From Paenibacillus sp. PastM-3 (GTDB lineage Bacteria; Bacillota; Bacilli; Paenibacillales; Paenibacillaceae): DNA of 64,000 nt. Position numbers and translations under genes: made by a program. Location of the stretch: contig NZ_JARXXP010000019.1 of NCBI RefSeq assembly GCF_029893965.1, positions 1-64,000 on the forward strand, written 5' to 3'. Shown one piece after another: positions 10,228 through 19,932 of the stretch (position 1 is the first letter of the stretch; every line of letters begins with the position of its first letter). The notes beneath the pieces were generated by a model, which was not told the DNA's origin, searched no databases, and worked only from the letters and a program-made list of their open reading frames with translations.

Positions 10228-11768
10228 TAATTTTCATCCTCCCGAATTCCGAAGGGATTCTCTACATATGCACAGGCATCAGATAACCTACGCAATAATC
10301 CCATACTTGATAACCGTTGCTCAAGCCGTCTTGCATTTTCCGAAAAGGCCTCCATATCGGCTCTTCCGGAATCCGTTAGTTGCTGAGCCTGCTTATCGCC
10401 AATTATAAAACCATACTTCTCATATAATTTTTCTAAAAAATCCTGAAACTCCATTCTTTGCGGCACTACACAAAGGACTAATGATTTAAGCAATATATCC
10501 TGGGGAGCATATCTTAACCTCCTGGCTCCCCTTCTAGAAGATAAACCAATTTCTTTACCCCAAACACTATGAAATTTATCAACATGTTGTTTATGTCTAT
10601 TATTAGCAGCTGTAACAAACTTATTTATCAAGTCTTCTGGCGAATTAGCAGACTCCACTTCATTCTCTTTATTATCCCTAGGCCAAGCATATTCTTTCTT
10701 TAAAAGGTTTATTGCTTCGGTTATATCTGTTATTTGACTCCATGAATCTGTATTAACAACTTTTCTTATATATGACTCTATTGCACGACGAGACAAATTA
10801 TTATGTTCAGTAAAGGAATCAGATGATAAATCACGTATAACTGTTTTCTTTGATGCAACAATCTCTAATACAAATGTAAGCTTTTGCATATCTCCAAGTT
10901 CAGCCTTAGCGCGATTCAAACTATATATGACGAAGTGTAAACCTGTGATATTTACAAGATGAGGAATTGCATCATAATTTGGAATGTTACTTTGTAATAA
11001 ACCTAACCAATCGTCAGCAAGTGTTAAATAATCTGGTAACTCAAGATATGGTAAATAAGCTCCAGATCTAACAGTAGATGAAGTTAACGTTCCCATCGGT
11101 TCTAGTGCTGCAACTAGTCGGTTGAATTTATTTTCATGATTTAATACACTTTTGTTAAGTAATGAAAGTATTTGCTCCCCTTTTCCGCTTCTTGTTAACA
11201 TCAGATATAATAATTCCCCTGTCCTACCAAAAAACCTTCGATCATTAGTAAAGCTGCCATTGTCTTTTACTTTTAAGTCCTCATATAAACAATCGGGGCC
11301 ATACGGAAAAATAAACTGAGAACTCCATCTTTTATTATTTTCACCTTCAATGGTGGTTTCCCGCAGAAAGTGAACTACCTCAGCAAAGTCTTCAAACTTT
11401 GAAAATCGTTTCTCTAAATAGCTAAAGTCAGCATTAATGAGCCCCGCTTGACTTTTATTCATGACTTCATACCATTGTACCCAGGCTTCTTTTGGATCAT
11501 GTTTATATCTATTAGCTATCAACGATAATTGAGGGTTATTAAATAGTATGTTACGCAAATACAACCTAGCTTTTGGTGAATATGCTAACTTATTAGCCTC
11601 GAGTTCAATGAAGCCTCTGCCTGCATCATGTTCTGACTGAAGCACATTTAAAAATTCTATAAAACAAAGCCACGGAGTTTGTTCATCGTATAAACGATGA
11701 CCCCAAATCGCTTCATCTACCCACATATCTGCATCATGTTTAGTAGGACGCGGAAGCCTCTCACGCAT
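10227..11768 (-). CDS. sspG: SspG/DptG-like restriction subunit
   Basis: A 513-residue protein between the sspF and sspH homologues, in the position and size range of DptG/SspG. No catalytic motif is evident by eye; it is charged and largely helical, with an Arg-rich patch (SSRRGARRLRYAPQD) near residue 420. In characterised systems G is an essential partner of F and H with no assigned enzymatic activity. I chose the ATG at 11768, preceded by GGAGGT at 8 bases, over a start 27 bases upstream; it overlaps the sspF end by 8 bases. Its stop overlaps the sspH start. Tight overlaps suggest translational coupling and fixed stoichiometry. Identification is mainly from context and should be read as DptG-like. 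Confidence 0.75.
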   Translation of the reverse strand: MRERLPRPTKHDADMWVDEAIWGHRLYDEQTPWLCFIEFLNVLQSEHDAGRGFIELEANKLAYSPKARLYLRNILFNNPQLSLIANRYKHDPKEAWVQWYEVMNKSQAGLINADFSYLEKRFSKFEDFAEVVHFLRETTIEGENNKRWSSQFIFPYGPDCLYEDLKVKDNGSFTNDRRFFGRTGELLYLMLTRSGKGEQILSLLNKSVLNHENKFNRLVAALEPMGTLTSSTVRSGAYLPYLELPDYLTLADDWLGLLQSNIPNYDAIPHLVNITGLHFVIYSLNRAKAELGDMQKLTFVLEIVASKKTVIRDLSSDSFTEHNNLSRRAIESYIRKVVNTDSWSQITDITEAINLLKKEYAWPRDNKENEVESANSPEDLINKFVTAANNRHKQHVDKFHSVWGKEIGLSSRRGARRLRYAPQDILLKSLVLCVVPQRMEFQDFLEKLYEKYGFIIGDKQAQQLTDSGRADMEAFSENARRLEQRLSSMGLLRRLSDACAYVENPFGIREDEN

Positions 11769-13602
11769 TGTAGTTAACCTCCACAGTTTTATCATTTATG
11801 ATACCGTCTTGATTCAGCCTAATAATTCTAAATGATAAATCTTTTACGTCATCGGTATCTTCTCCATCTATTTTACGGCGTATCTCTAACTGCTTAAGTA
11901 GTCTACTTTTAAATCCCAAAATGTCTTCATAGCATTCTCGAGAAAAACTACCCGGCAATGCCCCCTCAGCAACACGTGATATAAATTCAAATCGTACTAA
12001 TTGTAAGGGTAGCTCAACAGCCTCAACAGACGAGGATAGTCTAACCTCAATCACAAGTTTCCCATGATCATTAACTTTAAGTTGCATGCTCTCCCCGCGT
12101 TTTTTAGGAACAGAAATACTTTCTTCATAAATTCTACTAACTTTTGCCTGCGAGTGACTTCCCGACGTAGCTAATATTAACTCATCATTATTTTTTGCAA
12201 GTAAACCAGTAAAGATACGATTTAAACCTTGTGCAATTCGGAATGTAATGTGTGATGCTACTCTACCACTCTGTGCGGCTTTGTATACGTCAGTTAAAAA
12301 TTCTCCGGCGTAGTGAAATGTGGTAAGTTTCCAAAGTTTAAGTTCCTCTTCTTTCTCTCGAGAAATGACAAAAAACAATCTCTGCCTCTGAGAACGAAGC
12401 GAATCTAAAAAAGAATTTCCACTATCCGTCATTACACCTTCTAGGTACTCCTTTTGATTTGCCCGAAATGCTTGATCTGCACCGTAATATGTATCATTTA
12501 GAACAAGATCATTGTAGTACACGTTTAGATCAGGATCATCTTGACCAAAAATCAAAATATTATCAATAGCGTTACTTGTCTCATAACCTATACCAAATCT
12601 ACCTAATGTAGAGAAAACATCCGTAGACTCCCGTCTTCTTTCTGTGAGATTCTCCCCTAAAATATTACGGTAGATACTCGCCAGTGAAGTTCTATCGCTC
12701 TCAACAATTTTGACTACTTCAGAACAAGACATAATTCTGTCTCTGGCATCTGGATGGCCTAATAACATATTCGATACAAGAAGAAGCAATTGTCTTATAG
12801 GAAGATGAACACCATTTAGCTCACATAGTTCCAACAAATCGGTGACTCTTGAACGAATAAGATTTTGATCTTTGTTGCCTTCAAGTCTTTTACGATTTTC
12901 CCATATAGGGCATCGTTTTTCTATCTGATCATTTTCCTTAAGAGAACAGTTATTACAATCATTCCAACCCGGATGGTTTAATACAACATCAACAATTTGC
13001 GGAAAAAGTCTAGCTGAACTAATTTGGCTCAAATTATAGAGCCTCAGATTAAATCCATCTTTCTCTCTAATCTCATTTACAAGTAATCCCTCTACACAAA
13101 GTTTCACCGATTCAGTATGTGTATCGGTATCGATATTTTTCCATGTTTCTATTAGTTGACCGTCATTTGCCGCAATCAAAAAGACATTTCTAGCATAAGG
13201 GTTCAATACAGAATCTACAAAGTCTTTAAGAATTCCTCTTTCTTCATCTTTAAGTTCACTCAAATCTTTAATCACAAATAATTTAGCACCATTCGGTAAT
13301 ATGAGTTCTTTGATTTTATTATCGTTCTGCCATATCTGAAGAGAACCGTTAAGAGATATCCAAATCTCTCTACAATTAAAAGTTTTTCCATCTCCGGCGG
13401 TTCCTGTTAGAATCACAGATTTAGGTTTGCTGGACCTGAAATTCTCAATTAGCTCTTCCAAATAAACAGACTCTACTATTATCGGTACAATATTTTTACG
13501 TTTCAGAGTTCTATGTATGGATTCATCGTACATGTTATCGTTACGTGGGATAGGGCCATATTGGCGAAGAAAACTAATCCAACTGGATTCAATCATAGTC
13601 AT
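11761..13602 (-). CDS. sspF: SspF/DptF-like P-loop ATPase of phosphorothioate restriction
   Basis: A 613-residue P-loop NTPase with Walker A TGTAGDGKT near residue 70 and a candidate Walker B strand KLFVIKDLSEL near 110. A cysteine cluster CNNCSLKE…C around 215-230 could bind zinc. This matches DptF/SspF, the first gene of the restriction triad that acts on unmodified DNA. It has its own promoter: a rho-independent terminator after sspB-C-D lies 100 bases upstream, followed by TTGTTT-17-TATTAT. Translation starts at ATG 13602 behind AGAAGGTGG. The stop overlaps sspG. Separate transcription would allow modification to be established before restriction is made, a sensible arrangement for a self-toxic system (inference). 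Confidence 0.85.
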   Translation of the reverse strand: MTMIESSWISFLRQYGPIPRNDNMYDESIHRTLKRKNIVPIIVESVYLEELIENFRSSKPKSVILTGTAGDGKTFNCREIWISLNGSLQIWQNDNKIKELILPNGAKLFVIKDLSELKDEERGILKDFVDSVLNPYARNVFLIAANDGQLIETWKNIDTDTHTESVKLCVEGLLVNEIREKDGFNLRLYNLSQISSARLFPQIVDVVLNHPGWNDCNNCSLKENDQIEKRCPIWENRKRLEGNKDQNLIRSRVTDLLELCELNGVHLPIRQLLLLVSNMLLGHPDARDRIMSCSEVVKIVESDRTSLASIYRNILGENLTERRRESTDVFSTLGRFGIGYETSNAIDNILIFGQDDPDLNVYYNDLVLNDTYYGADQAFRANQKEYLEGVMTDSGNSFLDSLRSQRQRLFFVISREKEEELKLWKLTTFHYAGEFLTDVYKAAQSGRVASHITFRIAQGLNRIFTGLLAKNNDELILATSGSHSQAKVSRIYEESISVPKKRGESMQLKVNDHGKLVIEVRLSSSVEAVELPLQLVRFEFISRVAEGALPGSFSRECYEDILGFKSRLLKQLEIRRKIDGEDTDDVKDLSFRIIRLNQDGIINDKTVEVNYNA

Positions 13603-13663
13603 TTTTTACTACCACCTTCTAAAAGTAAACTCAAATTTAGGTCTTAGGTAGAGTTTCGACAAA

Positions 13664-13692
13664 ATAATATCATTCCCTTCTATTGGAAACAA
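13664..13692 (-). promoter_or_regulatory. Predicted sigma-A promoter of sspFGH
   Basis: Read leftward: -35 TTGTTT (13687-13692), a 17-base spacer, -10 TATTAT (13664-13669), about 60 bases upstream of the sspF ATG. The -35 lies just past the U-tract of the sspBCD terminator. The -35 is weak and the -10 good. This is a sequence prediction only. Confidence 0.55.
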
Positions 13693-13718
13693 AAAAAACC
13701 CAGATATGACCATCTGGG
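13691..13718 (-). terminator. Rho-independent terminator after sspD
   Basis: Leftward stem CCCAGAT/ATCTGGG (13699-13705 with 13712-13718), 6-base loop, then eight T in the transcript sense (13691-13698). It lies about 40 bases after the sspD stop and ends the sspBCD transcript before the sspF promoter. Confidence 0.85.
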
Positions 13719-13754
13719 GTGAATTATTATTAGTATACAATTAAAAATAAGTCC

Positions 13755-14591
13755 TCAAGAAAACACACAAACACATGGAACCGTATCATCCTCATCAGGT
13801 ATATCTATTGGGCATGATGCAGTAGCTACCTCATCCATTCCTTTATTCACTATATCAAGATATATTCTGTATTCACGAAGAGTATATGGTCTACCGTTAT
13901 CTTGTACTTTCAAAATGCTTACATCACCTAGTAAATCTCTCATTCTTTCTTCCATTTCCACTTGCTCTTGATATTTATGTGGCCAAATTTTATAAAGATC
14001 TGCATAATGCTTAAATCCACCTCGTACACAACGTCCTCCACAGTTAGCATGAGAAAATCCCAAATCATACATTCTTGGTAGTTTTATTCCCCATTCATCA
14101 TTAATAACTCTTTTCGCATCGAAATCTTTAGTGTTTTTACCAAATAAGGGAAACCTCGTCTCAACAGGCTCTAATGCTTGATGCCCATAAAATTCTCTGA
14201 GACTATCAGCACGTTGCTTTTCATGAGTACCTATTCCAAAATATAAAATCGGTTCAAGACCTTGATCTCTTAACTCTTCAATAAAAATAACTGTCTGCCT
14301 AACCTTTAATTCCGAAGAACACTTTGCAAGCCTAGAGTTCCCTAAAAACCTCGTCTCTTCAAAAACCTCCTCAGGAGTCCTACCATCTACTCTCTCGGTT
14401 ATATCAATACCAATATATTCGGCTACTTCGTACATGAATCTATAGTTATCTTCATCTTCCCATAATGTATTTGTGAAAAACAAAATGCAATTCTCTTTAC
14501 CATGTGCCTGTACCATTTCATATGTAACAAAAGCACTCGCAGCTCCCCCACTGAACATTGCAACATGTACTGGCTTTCTATTCATTTTCAT
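13755..14591 (-). CDS. sspD: SspD-like ATP pyrophosphatase (PAPS-reductase family)
   Basis: A 278-residue PAPS-reductase-like protein. An N-terminal PP-loop MFSGGAASAF (residues 13-22) binds ATP. Conserved cysteines in ANCGGRCVRGG near 185 and a Cys-rich C-terminus (CPID…CVCVF) could take part in sulfur handling. In SspABCD systems this subunit supplies ATP-pyrophosphatase activity during insertion of sulfur into the DNA backbone. It is much shorter than DndC (about 500 residues), which favours Ssp over Dnd type. The start overlaps the sspC stop (ATGA), with GAGGTGG just upstream. The stop is followed by a terminator. No cysteine desulfurase gene (sspA) is present nearby, so sulfur would have to come from a desulfurase encoded elsewhere. 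Confidence 0.88.
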   Translation of the reverse strand: MKMNRKPVHVAMFSGGAASAFVTYEMVQAHGKENCILFFTNTLWEDEDNYRFMYEVAEYIGIDITERVDGRTPEEVFEETRFLGNSRLAKCSSELKVRQTVIFIEELRDQGLEPILYFGIGTHEKQRADSLREFYGHQALEPVETRFPLFGKNTKDFDAKRVINDEWGIKLPRMYDLGFSHANCGGRCVRGGFKHYADLYKIWPHKYQEQVEMEERMRDLLGDVSILKVQDNGRPYTLREYRIYLDIVNKGMDEVATASCPIDIPDEDDTVPCVCVFS

Positions 14592-17500
14592 TCCACCTCA
14601 TCTATCGATCTAGTCTTTTCTGCAGATATATCTTGCATTAATTTCCACAATACCACTAATATTTCATCTTTCTTAACTGTTCTCCCTGTATACTTAAGTT
14701 TTCTTTTTATATCATCATAAATCAAATTAGATTTCGCCGATAAATTAACTTTAGCCAAGACAAGAGAGCTCTCACTAGAAGTAACCTCAATATAGTCTTC
14801 GGTCACCTCCTGAGAATTGATACTATCTAATTCGTTCAGCAACTCCGTTCGAAATACATCATCTGTTGCATCGGACCAATCTTGTCTACTAACTCCAACT
14901 AGAGCATCAGTTATATTGTCTATATAGTTCTCAGAATTTGAATTTATAATCGAAGACAATAATTTAGAAGTTTTCCTTTTGATATTTGGATATTTTTTAG
15001 CCCATGGAATTAAATCTTCTTGTTTTTCAACTGAAAGAGAATTAAAGATAATATTTCTCATAGAATCTTTATGCACTGTAGATATATATATCTCACTTTC
15101 AGTTTTGGCAATATTCACCTTATCCTTATCTTTTCCCATGTTCGTATACTCTAAAAATCTATCCATAGCATCTAATGGTCTAACTTCACCGATTCTAATA
15201 ATTTCACGAAGTTGATTGGATAGTGCTGATTGTCGGTTTGTAACCCTCGCCAATCTAGGGAGTGATTGATACCAACGTACCAGTACCTTACTTAGAAAAA
15301 CAGGAGTTTGCAATCCCCTATCTTCCTCTTGAATATATGATGAAAAACATCCCTCTATCAAATCGAGCAGACCACCATACTTACCTTCAAATGATTGGTA
15401 TGCAAAGCTATAATCATTTGGGTTATTAATCATTCTCCATAGGAGTTCACCATTAATCGTTTGTATGAAGATCCCATTATTATAAAAGAGTGTATACTTC
15501 CATTCTTTACCCAGAAGAGTTGGCAAAAGTATTCCTATTATAGGTTGTCTTACAGCAAAAGGTGTATTTTTAAAGATATTAATTAAATCTTTAAAAGATC
15601 CTCTCTCTTTCCTTATAACGGTCAGAAGATCTTCCCTCAAAAGGATTAGAGATTCATCTTTTATAAGCTCTGGATGTAATGGATCCAGTCCATTATTTTT
15701 TAATACCGTCGCATAAATCAAAAAATCAGGTCCAAATCCACTTATATTTATTTCATCACTATTTGCACTAATATACTCAAGGATTTTATCAACAACTTTG
15801 TATGCTCCCTTTTCCTGTACTTTTGCAATTACTCTTCGATTGAAAGCCTCATTCCTTACTTCAGGTGTAGAGGGATATAACTTATACATAATATTTGAAA
15901 GACTGTTACTTAAAGAGCGCTCATCTAAAATCTCTAGACTTTCCCCTTTATATATCCATTCACAATCTTTAGAAAAATCAACAAACGGGCTTAAAATCAT
16001 TCTAATATCGTGAAGGAATGACTTTTTAAGATATGCCAATTCATCAATTAAAAAGCGATCTTGTATTAAAAACACTTTATCTTGCTCTAACTTTTCTATC
16101 ACGAGTAGTTTATCAAGTTTATTATAAATACTATCAATAGGGTAAGTTGGCATTACAAACATTACCTTTTCTGCGATCAAAGAAATTTGAAACACTTGCT
16201 TTCTCACTTGATCCATAACATCCAGATTATCCACAATAATATAAACAATATTGAAGTCACTTTTTTCACTTTCATCAAAATTGAAGGGGGATTCAGTAAT
16301 ATCAGTCTGGTGGGCAATCCTAACTTCAGCATACCTAGTTATACTCTTTTCATCATTATACAGCTTAGGTAGATAGAACCTAGATTCTAGTAATCGCTCT
16401 GCTAGTTCGAGTTTTTGTTCAATAGAAAAAGATGATAGAAGTAACTTATTCTCAATTTCCACATTAACATCAACAATACTACCTTCATACAACATAAAAC
16501 GATCTCCATCATTTAAGTAGCGCAATATTTTCAGTTTATATAAATCATCAATTAGTTCTTGCGCTTGCACTAGTGATAACACTAATGCAAAAGATATAAA
16601 CTCTAAGCTTGGAACTACGCGAATATTTAGATTGGCTATATCCCAAATTGTTAGTAGTTTCAAGATTTTCAATTGATCCTCAAGATGTATAGAAGGAACT
16701 AAGCGTTTCTGCAATCTTTTATATAATAAATAACTTTTTTTAATATTAGAATCATGTTCGAACTCATCAAAAGCAGGCTCAAAGTAATCAAACAACTTAT
16801 CTACAGTGTACCAGTCTTTTTCTTTTTCATAATGATATTTCAACCCGCCATTTTCATTGCTTTCCAAAAAAGTAAACATAGTCCTTTCATTTTGAGCAAC
16901 AATGTTAGCTAATTTCGGCATACAAAATAAAGTAATTGGATGGATAGGATAACTTCCCTCAACAATAAGTGATGTTTTTTCGAACTGTGTTAGTTCCGGA
17001 AAAAGCGGGTACCTTGATAGTCCACTCCATAAATTTTTCTGAGTTTCCTCTGAGTTCCAATTCTTGCGCATATGCTGTGTAGCCATGTTAGAAATACGGA
17101 CAAAAGTTGACTGATCGCTTTCCACATTATAAATAGAAAATCTTTTTTCAATCCGTTGAAACTCTCTTTGTAACTCTTCATTAAAACGCTGTGCGTACTG
17201 TCTCATATTTTTATGAGTAATGAGTAATATGCTTAAATTTTGATATGAATTATGATCTGCTAGTTCAGCAATATCTTGAAGGTCTTGCATGGTCTCATGG
17301 ACTTCATTGGTGTTAAGCGACTGCAATAACCTTCCGAATTCATCATGAACAATTAGTAGCCCTTTATCAATCTTTTGTAGCTCCTTAAGAATGTGATTTA
17401 ATTGAGAAACTAACTCCCCTGTATACCCAGGGATAAAATTAGACCCAGAGGTTAGACTTGGATAAATGTTTGTAAACCATATAATTTCATCTTCATTAAA

Positions 17501-18058
17501 ATTCTCCACTAGTTTAATCCAAGAAGAAAGAACCTGATTTCTTTCACTTAATTTCTCCATAAACTTAGTATATGTTAAAGGGAATTCCGTCTCCCATTTC
17601 TTTACAACGTTTATTATTTCGATAATTAAACTCGGTAAAACAATATTAGTTCCATCCTTCTTTAAAGCTTTATGAATAGAGGAGATTAACGATCGTCGAA
17701 GATTTTGAACATTGCCTTCTAGGATAACTGGTATGTAAATAATCTCATGATTTTTAACTTCTCTTATTAAGTGCTCAACTTCATCGTCTATTACTTCAAA
17801 CTTCTGCATTAAATCATTAGAAACCACATCATTATATTTTTTTGAGATTAGTCCCGTTAAAATGGTACTCATCAAAGACTTGCCAGATCCATAAGGTCCA
17901 GTAATGATATGAGATTTTTTACCTCCTAATACTCCACTTAAAATCTCTTTAAAAGGAGCAACATGAGAGGACGTTGGGAGAAATCTACTAACAAAGTTTT
18001 CTTCTCCAAGATCAAAACGAATATTAACACTTGAATGAAATTTATACTGCTTATTCAT
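14588..18058 (-). CDS. sspC: SspC-like ATPase of phosphorothioate modification
   Basis: A 1156-residue ATPase with Walker A GPYGSGKS at residues 54-61 and Walker B LLIVHDEFGR near 240, resembling the large ATPases of SspBCD cassettes. The rest is helical with no other motif I can name. In the family, SspC is an ATPase required for single-stranded phosphorothioate modification together with the nickase SspB and SspD. I chose the ATG at 18058, which overlaps the sspB stop and has GGAG upstream, over an earlier in-frame ATG inside sspB. It overlaps the sspD start by four bases. The BREX ATPase BrxC shares a similar early P-loop, but the adjacent DUF4007 and PAPS-reductase genes make SspC the better call. 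Confidence 0.8.
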   Translation of the reverse strand: MNKQYKFHSSVNIRFDLGEENFVSRFLPTSSHVAPFKEILSGVLGGKKSHIITGPYGSGKSLMSTILTGLISKKYNDVVSNDLMQKFEVIDDEVEHLIREVKNHEIIYIPVILEGNVQNLRRSLISSIHKALKKDGTNIVLPSLIIEIINVVKKWETEFPLTYTKFMEKLSERNQVLSSWIKLVENFNEDEIIWFTNIYPSLTSGSNFIPGYTGELVSQLNHILKELQKIDKGLLIVHDEFGRLLQSLNTNEVHETMQDLQDIAELADHNSYQNLSILLITHKNMRQYAQRFNEELQREFQRIEKRFSIYNVESDQSTFVRISNMATQHMRKNWNSEETQKNLWSGLSRYPLFPELTQFEKTSLIVEGSYPIHPITLFCMPKLANIVAQNERTMFTFLESNENGGLKYHYEKEKDWYTVDKLFDYFEPAFDEFEHDSNIKKSYLLYKRLQKRLVPSIHLEDQLKILKLLTIWDIANLNIRVVPSLEFISFALVLSLVQAQELIDDLYKLKILRYLNDGDRFMLYEGSIVDVNVEIENKLLLSSFSIEQKLELAERLLESRFYLPKLYNDEKSITRYAEVRIAHQTDITESPFNFDESEKSDFNIVYIIVDNLDVMDQVRKQVFQISLIAEKVMFVMPTYPIDSIYNKLDKLLVIEKLEQDKVFLIQDRFLIDELAYLKKSFLHDIRMILSPFVDFSKDCEWIYKGESLEILDERSLSNSLSNIMYKLYPSTPEVRNEAFNRRVIAKVQEKGAYKVVDKILEYISANSDEINISGFGPDFLIYATVLKNNGLDPLHPELIKDESLILLREDLLTVIRKERGSFKDLINIFKNTPFAVRQPIIGILLPTLLGKEWKYTLFYNNGIFIQTINGELLWRMINNPNDYSFAYQSFEGKYGGLLDLIEGCFSSYIQEEDRGLQTPVFLSKVLVRWYQSLPRLARVTNRQSALSNQLREIIRIGEVRPLDAMDRFLEYTNMGKDKDKVNIAKTESEIYISTVHKDSMRNIIFNSLSVEKQEDLIPWAKKYPNIKRKTSKLLSSIINSNSENYIDNITDALVGVSRQDWSDATDDVFRTELLNELDSINSQEVTEDYIEVTSSESSLVLAKVNLSAKSNLIYDDIKRKLKYTGRTVKKDEILVVLWKLMQDISAEKTRSIDEVE

Positions 18059-18950
18059 AAATATATTCTCCGACCTTTCTACTATACTCATATCTAAGAT
18101 ATTCAACAGGAGAAATACCAGGTAACTGTATAGTATTCAATCTATTAGTTCTTTGAAAATGAATAGGATAATTTAAATGTTCTGAAAGTTCTTCTAACGC
18201 ATTGATTATCTCTGATCTTTGCAGATGGAATATTCTTCCCCACAAATTAGGTTTAATTTCAATTTCTTCCAAAGAGATATTATCTGTTTCATTTGCTTCA
18301 CCATATTTCAATAAAGCATACATTAAGGCAGTTGTTCCTATTTCCTTATAACTGTGATTGTTTTTGATGAACACACTTGAACTTTCCTCGGAGATAGATA
18401 GCAGTTTTAGTTTTCCTAATGGACTTTGTGTTACATCCTCGGGATCTTTAACCTGTTCATCTCTAACATATAACCTTAACATACAATCCAAATCTCTTTT
18501 CAGTGATTTTTCTGATGTTTTCTCGCCTTCACGAGCTGCCCAAATTCCAAGTTCATGAATGACTTCTTCTTTAGTAAACGACGCTCGTGAAAATACATTA
18601 AATAAGCCATACCATACAAATAGCCTCTCGTTAATATTCTCCTTGTCTATTAAAGAGAAATGTATCAATGATAGTGAGTCTGAAAAATCGAGGTATGGAT
18701 CATATGTATTAATAATTTCACCTAACTCAGTTAGTTGGTGAATGCTCTTATTTTCTTCATTTTTCGACTCCCTAGCAATACCCGTCGCTGTAATCCAAAA
18801 CCTTAATGATTGAACCATGTTTTTACCCAATCCTATTATTTCAGCTGCATCTTTTTCATAGAAAAAACGCGGTTTAATTTGAATCATGTTAATTCCTTTA
18901 CGTAACCAATTTAAACGCAAATGAAATGTTTCATGTTGCCCATACTTCAT
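18051..18950 (-). CDS. sspB: SspB-like DUF4007 protein, probable DNA nickase
   Basis: A 299-residue DUF4007 protein, recognised from its opening (GQHETFHLRLNWLRKG) followed by FYEKDAAEIIGLGKNMVQSLRFWI, a winged-helix-like segment. DUF4007 is the domain of SspB, the nicking endonuclease that opens one DNA strand for phosphorothioate insertion. No classical nuclease motif stands out by eye. I chose the ATG at 18950 because AGGGGGATC precedes it; an earlier in-frame ATG at 18992 falls next to the predicted transcription start. It is the first gene of sspBCD and ends over the sspC start. A strong -10 and a 12-base palindrome lie upstream, suggesting controlled expression. Confidence 0.85.
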   Translation of the reverse strand: MKYGQHETFHLRLNWLRKGINMIQIKPRFFYEKDAAEIIGLGKNMVQSLRFWITATGIARESKNEENKSIHQLTELGEIINTYDPYLDFSDSLSLIHFSLIDKENINERLFVWYGLFNVFSRASFTKEEVIHELGIWAAREGEKTSEKSLKRDLDCMLRLYVRDEQVKDPEDVTQSPLGKLKLLSISEESSSVFIKNNHSYKEIGTTALMYALLKYGEANETDNISLEEIEIKPNLWGRIFHLQRSEIINALEELSEHLNYPIHFQRTNRLNTIQLPGISPVEYLRYEYSRKVGEYIYE

Positions 18951-18982
18951 ATGTAAAGATCCCCCTAATAGATAACTAATGA

Positions 18983-19010
18983 GAATGTACATTCGCCATA
19001 TAACATTATA
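18983..19010 (-). promoter_or_regulatory. sspB promoter -10 with palindromic operator candidate
   Basis: A consensus TATAAT (leftward, 19005-19010) lies 55 bases before the sspB start; no good -35 is visible. A perfect 12-base palindrome GAATGTACATTC (18983-18994) lies just downstream of the expected start of transcription, where a repressor would block initiation. Confidence 0.5.
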
Positions 19011-19014
19011 GCAT

Positions 19015-19044
19015 AAAAAAAATCCCTGGATAACATTCTCCAGG
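19015..19044 (-). terminator. Terminator upstream of sspB
   Basis: Leftward stem CCTGGA/TCCAGG (19039-19044 with 19025-19030) followed by eight T (19015-19022). It immediately precedes the sspB -10 and would shield sspB from read-through, or end a short leader transcript from further upstream. Confidence 0.7.
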
Positions 19045-19656
19045 AAAATTCAAATAAGAATATCTTGATTTTCATCCTATCCTTCTTTCTATAGAATTCA
19101 TAGTATGAAATCTTTTTACTAGGTTGTGTTCGGATATAATCCCATATAACTCAGCAGCTATTTATTTCATGCTACAATATTAATATAATATCGTAGAATA
19201 TTAATATTCATTAAAATCATCATCTCTAGGAATATAAATATTATTAAACTCACTTTCTTTTATTTAGGTAATTAACCACAGCCAACTCCCCTGTCAGTCG
19301 TTCATTCCCTTATTTATTACTTCTCCTTACACTTATAATATTTTGGTATGATTGCAATATCAATTCTTAGATATTAAATTAAATCAACTACCCATGATGA
19401 AACGGCTGTAATAAGAAGTATAGTTCTCGATTTAATCACTATCACGCCTCTTACTAAATAATTCACCATTAATCTCCAATTCCCTTCATTTTCTAGATAT
19501 ATCGTCAGACAATCTTATAAGATTGATGTTACAATAAGTAACACATGGTTATCCTATATACTTAAGGAAATTAGATAGCAAAATTATAATAATTTCAATG
19601 CCCAAAATTCTTGGTAAGAAGTGGCTAATACTCATACTTCTCATTTATTATTATTA

Positions 19657-19797
19657 TCAATTCGCTAATGATCTAATAAACACATTATCACATTCCCGCC
19701 CAAACCAATACGGAATCCCATCGGTATACCCTATCTAACCAGGCATCGACTTATATATATCGGTAACTTTATTACATACTTCATCAGGCAGATCGCT
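19657..19797 (-). pseudogene. Decayed coding fragment, unknown family
   Basis: Read leftward, this stretch gives 46 protein-like residues, SDLPDEVCNKVTDIYKSMPG, then an in-frame TAG, then IGYTDGIPYWFGRECDN and a few more to a TGA. The composition (aromatic, acidic, Gly/Pro turns) looks like real protein rather than chance translation. It has no start or ribosome site, so it is probably the remains of a truncated gene. The family is not recognised. Confidence 0.45.
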
Positions 19798-19932
19798 TCA
19801 TGTATTCAGATTAAAATTTTAAGAGCTTAACCTATTCATTTGCCTTTCCTCTTCGCTCGCATCCTCCGACAAACGCCATCTCCATACCTTATTATGGATT
19901 ACAACTACACTCCCGCGTCTAAGCCCATAACA

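Noticed and set aside
782..18950. BREX or canonical DndBCDE system
   Set aside because: There is no BrxX/PglZ and no DndB, DndD or DndE. The DUF4007 gene and the short PAPS-reductase-like protein point to sspBCD instead.
19160..19210. Replication-origin-like AT palindromes
   Set aside because: Short AT palindromes only; no DnaA boxes, iterons or replication gene nearby.
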